Assembly (NCBI GenBank): GCA_944474755.1
Contig: OX104120.1
Location: 37,366,067 to 37,430,066 of the forward strand
Direction: 5' to 3'
DNA: 64,000 bases
Origin: Limnoperna fortunei
Taxonomy: Eukaryota; Mollusca; Bivalvia; Mytilida; Modiolidae
The position numbers and the translations under genes are program-made. Positions 39,501 through 51,500 of the stretch are shown here, one piece after another (within the stretch, counting starts at the first letter, position 1; every line of letters starts with the position of its first letter). The notes under the pieces are model-generated. The model was not told the origin of the DNA, did no database searches, and saw nothing but the letters and a program-made list of their open reading frames with translations.

Positions 39501-42500
39501 GAAATATGAAATTGTATTTGCCTGTAAGGGACTCAGCATTGCTTGAGCAATACTATCCACACTTGTTATTGCATTTTCATGATACAGTAATATTTGTGGT
39601 TTTATCAGGTTACAGTGCTATAAGTACTTTTATTAGTCATACTGAGAATTACAGTGCTTTTATTACTGTCGTGCTGAGGTTACATTTCTGTCATTGCTAT
39701 ACTGAGGTTAAAGTGCTGTCAATGGTTTTATTACTGTCATGCTGAGGTTACAGTGCTATCAGTGCTTTTATAAGTCATGCTAAGGTTACATTGCTGTCAG
39801 TGCTTTTATTACTGTCATACTGAGGTTACATTGCTGTCAGTACTTTTATCAGTGATACTGAGTTTACAGTGCTGTCAGTGCTTTTATCAGTCATACTGTG
39901 ATTACAGTGCTATCAGTGCTTTTATAACAGTTATGCTGAGGTTACATTCACTACAAACACCAAAACCTTAATTTCCTAGCCAAATCCTTAATTTCCCAGT
40001 CAAAACCTTAATTTTTTAAGAGTTGACTGTAAAATTAAGTGTTCTTTTCTTAAATTAAGGGTGTGACGGGGAAATTAAGGTTTTGACGCGGAGATTAAGG
40101 TTTTTACTCGGAGATTAAGGTTTTTTGTGGATTGGACCCCTGGGTCTATTTCAATGACCTCGGGCAATGTTGTTGATAACAATCATGTACTATACTGTAG
40201 ATCACTATCAATTTGTCTGTGGCTATAACTTTATCAATGTATACAATTATTTTTTGTCCAAATAAATACAGATCATGTGCAAAAAAATAAAAAATATTAC
40301 AATGCACGAACGTGAATGCATTTCCTGTCAACTTTTCATAACGAAAGGTATTATTAATTTGCAAAATTGTTTAATAAAAGTTATGTATTTCGTAAGGTAC
40401 TGTGATTGTTTTATAAATATTGCAATATAACATTTACATTTGAAGATCAGAAGGTAATTTAATTTACAAGAAACTTCGCCGATCGGAGATTCAATACACA
40501 TCCGCCATATTGTTTACCTGTAACAAATATGAAAAGAATAAAGGACGGAAGTTACTAAAGTATTTGTTTTGAACGTTGTTTTTAATTACTTTTTTTTTTT
40601 CGTTTTTTTTTCCCCAACAGGTTTTTTGTTTTTTTTTGTTTCCCCAACAGGTTTCATGGTAAGTTTGAGTTATGTACATTTTGTTTACTGTTTAAAAATG
40701 TTTTTGTTTCGTTTTGGTTTGTTCTTTTAGCAGTTTTTGCTGTTTTAAACTTTTTTATAATTTTATTGTTCTTTATTTTTACGTTGGTTTAAATGTCGTT
40801 AATTTTATAAATTTAATTTGTTTAACTGCCGTCAGTGGTGGCTTTAAAATGAAACTGTTTTATTAATGAATACTCAAATAATAAATAATTAAAATAAATA
40901 ATTTCTGTGTTGTTGGGGGAATTCTTTTTAGTTAAACTGTTTTATTAATGAATACTCAAATAATAAATAATTAAAATAAATAATTTCTGTGTTGTTGGGG
41001 GAATTCTTTTTAGTTAAATCGTTTTTGCAATTGTTATTTGCGATGACTTTTAAATGGTTTATTTATGACCATTTCAACGCTTATTTAGTTTACCAACATT
41101 GTGTTTAAGATTTACATAATAAATTGCAGCGTCAATATGTAGTGAATTTATTTTCTCAACCTCTCAATTCTCAAATTTTGTCAGTGACAGTTAACAGTTT
41201 CGTACCTCTGGTCAACAAAATGAAATAAGAGGATTACAAGTTTTTTCTTACAAGACTGCATTTTACTATAACAAAGCATTATTTTTATAGGAGACGTGTC
41301 TACTGAAATAAGACAAGAATTATCTTTCGCTGTATTTACCTGCATTTTACTCCAACAAACCATTATTTTTACAGCAGAGACGTGATTACGTTTATACTGA
41401 TTACATCTTTAATGTTGTATGATAGTGTGTACTTTAAGATATATTATGTTGCACGAGAATTATATTTGTCTCTTGTTACAATTGTTTTCGAATAAAGTAT
41501 CTATTTTCTTAAAATGTATTTCAGCTGTAGCATATATATGCACTTGTACGTTTTTTACCGATCCGGGATATGCGAGGGGGGATATGTACAAGTCGAACTG
41601 TATTTATCATTGCGCTTCAAAAAACAATTGTTTTTTGTTTGAATAACTATTGACGCAAGTTTCAGCAATTTTTCAGCTATATCATGGCGCCCAGTTTTTT
41701 ATTGCCGAAGTAAACCCAGGACACTACCAATTGCAAAAGCACTTATTGCGCTGACGGCGAAAAAGTTGTTTTACCAGACGAAATATTTCTACTATGTATT
41801 TTCTTATATACTGGGAGAAGAATTTAGCACTTGTTTTCTAATCCCATCTTGTATTATGCCTACATGTATTGTGAACTATGCATATATCAATAAAATAATG
41901 TTTACATTAAATATTGCTTACTAAGAACATAAACAACTTTATAATAAATGAGCATTTGCGCACATGATAAATGAGCATGTGCGAACAGATAGGATTACTG
42001 ACGTATTAATTTCAAGTTGTTTAACGGCACTGCCTTAAAAAGCCGTTTGTAGAAATACCGCATACTACCAGTTAGTGCACTAACAACATGAAGATTAACA
42101 GTAATCACCACAAACAACAAATAATATCAAAGAATAATGCATTAATAAATTTTTTACCGAGTTCCGTATTTTTTTATTTTGTAGTTTTAGACATATTTGC
42201 ATTTTTATCGGCACGTGCCGATTTTTTATTTGTTTTTATCGGTCACCTGTGTAATGTGTTCACTCAACCGAAGATAATTGCATAATTGTATCGAGATCAT
42301 TATGTGTTTGCGGAAACCTTATGTGAACGTAATTAAAACAGAAGTTATCAAATTTAAGCAATTTATGATTGGTATCATTTTATTAATAATAAAAAACCAG
42401 ATACAAGAAAAGTCATGTCAATGTAGTAAGCAAAAATCGGAGTCATTTTTCAACAGAATGGATTTCGCGTTAGAATCTGTCAAATTGTTTGCCATTATTT

Positions 42501-45500
42501 ATAGTCCACTCATAGAGTACTCATCTAATAAAAAATGTGTGTAATTTTAGTGAAGAAAATGAGTACTGACGATTAACAAATATTTTTGGACAATGATAGG
42601 ACATACAAATAAATCGACTGATATGATATTCTGATACGATATGGAATTTTCCGGCAAAATCACGTATATTACCTCATGAGGTCTTTCTAGACGGGTCCAT
42701 AGAAATAAACAAGAATACCCAAGAACACACAAGAATACCTTATAAAACTACAAAATTGACAAGAAAACAATATTTTGGGGGTTTCGGTGGCTGAGATGTT
42801 AAAGTAGTTCGTCCGTCTACTATTGATCACGTGGTCTATCAACACTGAGGTTGCGGGTTCGAGTCTCACTGCGGGCAGAGTGTACTCGACTCAAATCTTA
42901 ATTAACAAGGATTTTCAGTTTTCCTACCGCAGGTCGGGAGTTTTCTCCTGGTACTCCGGCTTCCTCTCCCAATAAAAACTGGACGCCATGATATAGCTGA
43001 AACTGGCTGAAAGTGGCGTTAAACACCAATTAAACAAAACAATATTTTTGTGCAAAAAATACATATTGCAAGATGTGAAATAGTTTTTATGAGCATTATC
43101 TGACAGCCTCGCATTTCAACCCGTTTCAAAGGCTGCTGCAAACAAATTGAATATATTTTTTTGACATTGTAAGAATATTTCGTCCGACCAGGGGCATAAG
43201 GTTGTAGGTGCAGGACGTTAAAAACTCCCCCAAGACAAGTGTACGAATATTGTATATTTACAATGTATGTACTAATTGTACATGTTTCACCACTAAGTCA
43301 TTTTCACCCCGACGCCATCTGTAAGTACATACGTCGCGTGCTTGTCTATGTTGATCTATAAATTGTAAAATCAGTAAATAAAATAGATAACTTCCAGCCT
43401 TTTGAAATCCTCTGATGTTGAATCCTTGTTGGATGTTCAATATTTTTTAGCACAGTTTAGTCGTAGAGCGGAAAGAAAATCCGTTAATTACAAATGCGTT
43501 TAATTATAGACAACAAAGCTAAAAGAGTCTTTAACCTTGTCCATTTTGAAAAATGACGCGACTCAAATGTCAATGTTAAAGTGATTTTAATACCCGTTCT
43601 GAATAAAGTATAAACATTTCTGTTCTAGATGCACGCGCGATGTAAAACACGCTTGTAGTATTTCAAAGCAAAATCTCGCATTCATGAAAAAGTCAGTCTT
43701 TGTTTCGCTCATACGATTTAGTCAATACTATAGCCATTTCGGATTTTAAAGTATTAAATATATGCTTCAAGTAAGAAGATGCTTAACATTTTTAAAACAG
43801 TTTGGAATTATCGCAACTACGAATACATTATCTCACACTGGGTACAAGAGGAAAATATGTTTACTTTTTCATAAAAAAAGAAATATCATTTATATAAGCT
43901 CAATTAGGGTTCAACTGATAATTTACCTATGTTTTCCTTCACAACATCATTGATACTTTCTACCTTCTTCAGAAAATGAAAAATAACTCCTATAAATAAT
44001 TATAGTTATAATTGTCTGATTAGATGGACACCTGCCGATATTATAACGTAACTATATCCAACAGATTGATGACGAAGCAATAGCCAAGGAGTATATTCAT
44101 GACAAATGATTTTACGGTTTTAAAAAATAATAAAATGACCAAACGTTAAGTGTACTTGATAAAATTTCATAAATAATGTCTATTGGTGATATTTGGGTTT
44201 TTTCGTGCAACGTAATCGTTTTTTTTTTTTCAGCCGGTGTGCACAACTTTGGCTCTCGTAATCTTTATTGCTTAATTTGCGTGCATTTTTTCCGACCAGA
44301 ACTACCAAAAATTCAAAATTACATTTTTGATGTTGTTTCCAGTTCAAATTTAATTCGGAGCTTCTAAAGTTAATAAGAAAGAACAAGTCACAAAAAAAAA
44401 AGATTTTTTAAAATTTGCTTACGTGCAATTAAGTTCGCAATAAAATGCATTTTACATTTTCTGCTTTACGTCCGTGCACGTGCCCCTTTACCACACATCG
44501 ATTTTACAATACACCAACATTAAGTTGGTAACAAAAAATATTTAAACCTGTAAAATAATGATTACAAAATTCCAGAAACCAAATTATATATATAATAGAA
44601 TTAAACTTTTTACAGTACCTTGACGTAGCATTGAACTTATTGCGTATTGAGGAACAACAAAGAAATTATTTAATTTAATTATTTAATATTTAAGTAATCA
44701 TTAATAAACAAATTTTCATTTTAAAGCCACCGCTGACAGTAGAACAGTTACGCAAATAAAATGGTAAAAAAATAAAACGACATTAAGCACCAACGTAATA
44801 ATAAGGCAAAAATAAATTAAACAATTTTAAACAGCAACAGATTTAAAAAGAACACAGTAAAACGAACAAAACATGAAACAGGTAACAAAATTTAAATTTA
44901 AAGAACACAAACTTACCATGAAACCTGCTGGGGAAACAAAAAGAAAACAAAGTAATTAAAAAAAACGTTCAAAACAAATACTTTAGTAACATCCGTCATT
45001 TATTCTTTTCATATTTGTTACAGGTAAACAATATGGCGGATGTGTATTGAATATCCGATCGGCGAAGTTTCTTGTAAATTAAATTACCTTCTGATCTTCA
45101 AATGTAAATGTTATATTGCAATATTTATAAAACAATCACAGTACCTTAGGAAATACATAACTTTTATTAAACAATTTTGCAATTAATAATACCTTTCGTT
45201 ATGAAAAGTTGACAGGAAATGCATTCACGTTCGTGCATTGTAATATTTTTTATTTTTTTGCACATGATCTGTATTTATTTGGACAAAAAATAATTGTATA
45301 CATTGATAAAGTTATAGCCACAGACAAATTGATAGTGATCTACAGTATAGTACATGATTGTTATCAACAACATTGCCCGAGGTCATTGAAATCGACCCAG
45401 GGGTCCAATCCACAAAAAACCTTAATCTCCGAGTAAAAACCTTAATCTCCGCGTCAAAACCTTAATTTCCCCGTCACACACTTAATTTAAGAAAAAAACA

Positions 45501-48500
45501 CTTAATTTTACAGTCAACTCTTAAAAAATTAAGGTTTTGACTGGGAAATTAAGGATTTGGCTAGGAAATTAAGGTTTTGGTGTTTGTAGTGATTGCTGTC
45601 AGTACTTTTAACAGACATACTAAGGTTACAGTGCTATCAATGCTTTTATTACTGTCATGCTGAGTTTACAGTGCTGTCTGCTTTTATCACTGTTATACTG
45701 AGGTTAGAGTGCTATCAGTGCTTTTATCACTGTCGAAAACAGAAATCAATGCTGTCAGTACTTTTATCACTGTTTCGAACACAGGAATCAATGCTGTCAG
45801 CACTTTGACATGATAGAGTGCTGTAGTGCCTTTATTACACAGGTTACATGGTTGTCAGTTCTTTTCTTACTGACCTGATTTGGCTAAAGTGCTGTCAAAG
45901 CATGTAGCACTGCATGCAAAGAATTCAGGGCCTTTATTACTTCTATGCTAAGCATATAGTTTTTGTTAAGTAATTTTTAAAATAACTGTTTAAAATTTTT
46001 TTTGAAAAGACCATGGTTAGTTCTTGATTGTTTTACTATTCAGCCCTTCAAAGATTAATGTATTGATGTTGTGTAATTAACATAATTTATGGCATTGTTG
46101 ACTATTTATCATGCTGTCATAATTGTTTGCATTTTTATTTATTTCTTACAGTTTTTAGCTTGAGTCATTAGGAATAATTATTTCCTTTTACAAGTAAAAT
46201 TTTGTGCAAAACACCAAAAGATATAACAGTAATAGAATTAACAAAATAACAAACACAGAATCAACAAATAAGCAAAAAAAAAAAAAAAAATTAAAAGGGA
46301 GACAACTTGAATTACACATTTTATTTCTTGAAGATGGAATGTTTACTTCAATTGGAGAAAATAAAGTATTGAAGCTTATTGAACATGATCCAGAGGGTTT
46401 GAACAAACTGTCCCAGAAGATGTTCATTCGCACATATCCAGCAGGGTCTAGAACAGACTCCAGTAATTATAACCCAACGCCCATGTGGAATGTCGGTTGT
46501 CAAGTCGGTATGTAGTTGTGTCTAATATTTAATACATGTACATGGTTCTCAAATAAATACAACATTTACATGGTCAAAAATACGTTAATTGGTTTGGACT
46601 TTAAAAAAAAACATTTCCTGCCTGTGCTACAGTGAATTGTTAATTTAATGTTGCTTAATGCCACTTTCAGCAATTTTTCAGCTATTTTGCGGCATTCATA
46701 TTTTATTCAGGGAAGGAAGCCAGACGACCTGGAGAAAACATGATATCGGTAGAAAAACAGACAATCCTTTGAAAACTAAAATAATTCAACGACTCTTGGC
46801 CCACATTGAGACTTGAATCCATAACCTCATTGTTGACAGCGTAGATGACTGACCACCTGGTCATTAAAGGCCACACCCCCTTCCCCTTTTTTAAGTGAAT
46901 TGTGACATGAATTAATATGAATATAGGAACAGCATAAATGTGATCATTACACATGTTATGGTTAATGACGTTACTTCATAGTACTGTAACAATGACTCTG
47001 TATTCCATGATGTGACATATTTCTCTAATGTGTTGGTGACGTCAAAAAAATGTCAATTAAAACAGTGTTTCAGAGATTGCAAAAAATTTGTCTTACATTT
47101 TTATTGTTATTTAAAAAAAAAAAACTTCAATTTTATCGATGTCATAATTATTTTTGTCTACCTTTTAATTATTTTTATTGCCCTTCTATTATATTCTCTT
47201 TGTATAACATGGCTACCATCTGAAATGGGTTTATTTATATGGATGATGTGACCTTTTTACACACATGCTTATAGCCATATATGGTATAGCTCGATCTTCA
47301 ATGCTTGCTGTAATAGAATACTAAATATTATTGGAAGTGAGGAGGTGGATACCAGGAAAGTTCATTCAGAAACTAACTGAATATTCAGGTTGGACTTTTC
47401 TGTGGATGAATGAACTTTTCTGTGGATGAACAAACTTTTCTGTGGATGAATGAACCTTCTTTAAAACTTAAAAAGTTGCAACTCTACTTGCGGAGTAAAA
47501 TGTTGTAGTTTTCATCATGCTTGTTTCAAAAACTGTTGTATTTTATCAATTTGTGAATTTATGCAATTACACTAAAAAAATAATTAAGTTTGATGTTTTG
47601 CACATTTTTTTTTCTAGTTGCTCTCAATTTCCAAACAGGAAGTGAGCCCATGCAGTTGAATCATGGGAAATTTATGGACAATGGTGGATGTGGATACCTG
47701 CTTAAGCCAAAGTTTCTGTTGTCTAGTAAGTTCTAGTCTATCAGATTAGATATTAAACTAGTGCTTCCTTTACTGTATTCAATATCTAAAAAGTATGTTA
47801 TTGATTTGATGTTTGCTTTACGGTAAAAATACCAATTGAACCCCCAACAAAAAATATGCAATGCAATAGACTATCACTAGATACATGGAGTTCACACGGC
47901 TTGCACTTGCCCAATTGGCAATGCATGACTGTGTCCACTGTGGGGTTCACCAGTGGCTGCCACCCAGTGCCAAATTCTTTAAATTACATGCATTTTTAGT
48001 GGAGGGTTCAAATGGAAGTCTTTCCTGCTTTACATCCAGCGAGCAGTATTTCAGCTATATGCAGGACGAGAACAAGATAACAAACAATACATCAGCAGAA
48101 ATGATGGGTGGGATGTGCCACAGGGAACAAAAGTTAGACTGTCACTGGAAAAGTATGTAGTATTGGGTAGGGACGGAGAATTGAACCTTTTGACCCTCTG
48201 CTATTAATTAACAACATATCAACAATGTAGTTGCCGGTTCATGTCTGGCTTCATGCCGGGTTTGCTTGACCACAACCATAATTGGCAAGAATTGTTACTA
48301 CTGAGTGTGAGGGGTGTTTAGGCAGTAAGGGCTTTCCCACCAAATAAAATAGACACTATGAAATTGAACAAAAAATTGTTGTAAGTGGAATTAAATCCCA
48401 TCATATTTCTATTATATGGCATTTAACTAAGTAATCAATTGAAAATTTTAAAAAAAATTGATTCATTTGTTTCAGGTGACAAATTTGGTATTGCTTCAGG

Positions 48501-51500
48501 AAAACAGCATAATCCCAGGAAAAGAAAATTAATATTGAAGGTAAGGCCACGTAATGACATAGATGTCTGTTTAGGAAACATACTAAAATATATATTGAGA
48601 TAAATTTTTTTACAGGGGGTTGACTCATGGCATCAGCAGTTGCTAATAAAAACTAATTTAGATTATTGTTCCTTTAAAAACAATTATTAGCTCACCTGAC
48701 CCAAAGGGTCAGTGGGAGCTATTCTCATCACTTGGGGTCCATCATCATTAGATGTAAACTTTTCACACTTAAATCTTCTTTTCCAAAACCACTTGGCCAA
48801 TTGGAACCAAACTTGGCAGGAATGTTTATTGGGTGTTTCTTACAAAGATTGAGTTTCTGGTGCTGATCAAATACTAAACATGACTGCCAGGGCCATTAAT
48901 GCATTCTGATTGGCTGAATTTCAAAAATCTTCTTCTCATAAACTGCCTTGAAGATTGATTTGAAATATTCCAGAAATATACCTTAGAAGGTCCTCTACAA
49001 AGTTTGAGTTTTTTGTGCCAATCCAATCACCATCGCAGGACTTAGTATAACATATAGGACCCTAAGGGAAAACATACAGACAACTTCTTTTTGGAAACTG
49101 TTCCACACAATGAAGTCAAATAATGATGACATGAAGATTGGATAGTTATCTTATTACTTTGAGATTTTTTGCACTGGATTCAGTAATCACCTGACTGCAT
49201 GTTTTTATGGTTTCCTCTACTAAATTTATTGTACCATATGCACTTGATTGAGCTGATTAAATCTGTGTGAAAGGGCATAAGAATAATGGCTGAAAATGAC
49301 ATTGTATGAAGAAAAATGTATTTCCTTTTTCAGAAGGCATTATTATTTTAAGTTGTATGACAAACGTCAACTGTTGCATGTTTCAGGTTTTTGTTCTATA
49401 TATAAAACAGCAGTGGTAACAAGCTGAACTAAAGATTAAGTAGTTACATGTATTGAAAAAAGGCTTTTTTTGTAGGAATCGACTGATATAACTGTAGTCT
49501 CATTCACCCAGACACATATATAATTGGGTCTGGTATCAGCTTGTTGTAATTTTGCTACCAATAGGTGGAGACAAAACAATCATTCTATTTTTAGGGTGCT
49601 AATTTTAGACCAGGAAAATATATATATACTTAAAAAATGACATCTCTTTCTTGATTGTGCATAACAGTGATATTTGTTTAATTTATTGATAAAGTAATAT
49701 TTTATAAAAATATTCAAATGTTAACTTTGATACAAATTTTTTTATCCACTTCTTGATATGAACGGAAGTAATTTTTTAGAAAATAAAAATACCATCCAAT
49801 CAAAAACTTTCGCCAATTTTTGGGCATAATGGTAAAGAGTTCAGTATAGAGATGAATCCAGATCCACAAATGCAATTAAAGTGTCTAGATGATCGAAACT
49901 AATATAACTAAATTTTTTCATTGATGGAAGTATTCTTAACTAATCAAAAGCATTATATGTCATGAGTGCTTTTACAGAAATGTTTTCTAACTAGAGTTGT
50001 GAACACAATTGAATTATTTTTAACCTGGATTTTACAGTTGAGTTTTGTGTACCAGTATACAGAAAACAAAAGTTATGTTACAAAGTAAGAATGCAGTTTT
50101 AATATCCCTTCCCCTCCCCTCTCATCTAATTCTTTTCCCGGAATAACCCTCCCTTACATGAAGTAGATGTGACATGTTTTTTGTTGATTTTTCATTAATT
50201 TTATTAATATTTATTGATAACTGGAAGAGAAAAACATGCACATATTTCAGTAGTTTTAGCGTTTTTTAGCATTTTGTAATTTTTAATCATATACTTTTTA
50301 AGGTTATCAGTGGATACCAGATTCCAAAACCAAACAGTTCGAAGAAAGGGGAGATAATAGATCCATTTGTCAAAATTGAAATTCATGGAGTGAAAACTGA
50401 TCAGCAATCTGTTAAAACAAGTGTTATAAACAACAATGGTAAGTTGTCAGATATAAAAATAAAAACAAAAATGTGTTCAAGAAAAGCCACAGATAAGACA
50501 AGCTAATTTGAACAAACAACTATGGCCAATTAACAATAAGGTGGATTCAGGTTTTCAACAAATTGGAAATGTAATATTTAAAAAAATCTTTTTTTAAAAA
50601 TGATTATTGTATGGAATGTAAATGTGGCATTATAATAAAAACAAAATCATTCAAAATCTCAGCAATATTATATTTTTGCTGTTTTTTTTTGTAAATAAAA
50701 ACCTGATTAATTGGAACAAAGTTGTTCATTGCAGTGGGTTCATACATTAAGGCTATTCCAGAATTAATTGAATAGGTGGGAGGGGGCGACAATATTCACC
50801 AGGAATGATTTTTTTCTTTTTTAACACTATACAGCACTTGAATCTGTTTATATATTAATTCAAGTGTCTTCTGACTCCTGCGCAGTCCCCCATAAAATCA
50901 TTTCCCAAAAGTCCAAAATAATGAACAGTGCTACCTGAGGTACAATATATATATGTGGCAAGGTTCCGGAAACGGTCATATTTGCCAGACATGACCTAAA
51001 TTTACACTAAAATGACAGACTTAAATTTGCTGAAATCGGACAAAAAGTAATATTTTACATGCAATAATCATTTGTTGGATATTGAATCCATTCAATTTCT
51101 GCTATGTAGAAGTACATGTATTTGTATTAAAAATCAACCCTAAGGCTATTTCCTGTCACTGACATGTGTTTATTGACCACCGACTGGCGATTACGTAATA
51201 AGGTCAACAGGTGACGGATCTGTTTCATCCATATCGTAAAACATACTATTGCAACAACATTTTGAAGCAACAGAGATTGAATATAATAGATTTTTTCTTT
51301 ATCACATTGCTAAGAAAAAATGACAACTTTATAGTACACATGCAACTTTAATAAAAACTCGCACGGGCAAATTTGTACACTACGCAAGCGCCAATGTGAC
51401 TAAATGTTACATAAATCAAGAGAAAACAAATTTGAATAAAAATTCATTGAAATATAATAAGAACAAAAATGATTATTTCATTTAATAATAAAAACTTGTA

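Larger units (their letters stand above)
37723..39548. mobile_element. Hairpin-headed pearl-like repeat, interrupted by a DNA transposon
   Basis: Head hairpin (TAGTCCCCTACCGGC / GCCGAAGTGGACTA, 37723-37755), then CACTCCGTCCGTCAGTCCAT, then about three core units with ACACTTGCAGATATTGAGCT and AACCATGATGAGTTACAG. The tail is CAGCATTGCTTGAGCAAT near 39531-39548. The second unit is split at GATATTTGGTA by the insertion at 38002-39255 and resumes exactly where it stopped. Confidence 0.78.
39949..45591. mobile_element. 5.6-kb EnSpm/CACTA-like element with ~0.7-1 kb terminal inverted repeats
   Basis: The ends read CACTACAAACACCAAAACC and its inverse. ATT stands on both sides (39946-39948 and 45592-45594), while uninterrupted units of the host minisatellite read GGTTACATTGCTGTCAG, so a 3-bp target was duplicated. 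CACTA ends with 3-bp duplications define EnSpm/CACTA. The outer about 735 bp of each arm are nearly identical; weaker inverse similarity continues to about 41000 and back to 44640. Subterminal CCTTAATTT motifs occur in both orientations near each end, as CACTA elements show. The interior holds no frame above 90 codons, so no transposase is visible and the copy is non-autonomous. Confidence 0.85.

Noticed and set aside
47885..48160. 91-codon frame as an extra exon or gene
   Set aside because: Its second half is a dispersed repeat also found at 32145, and exons 16 and 17 join in phase without it.
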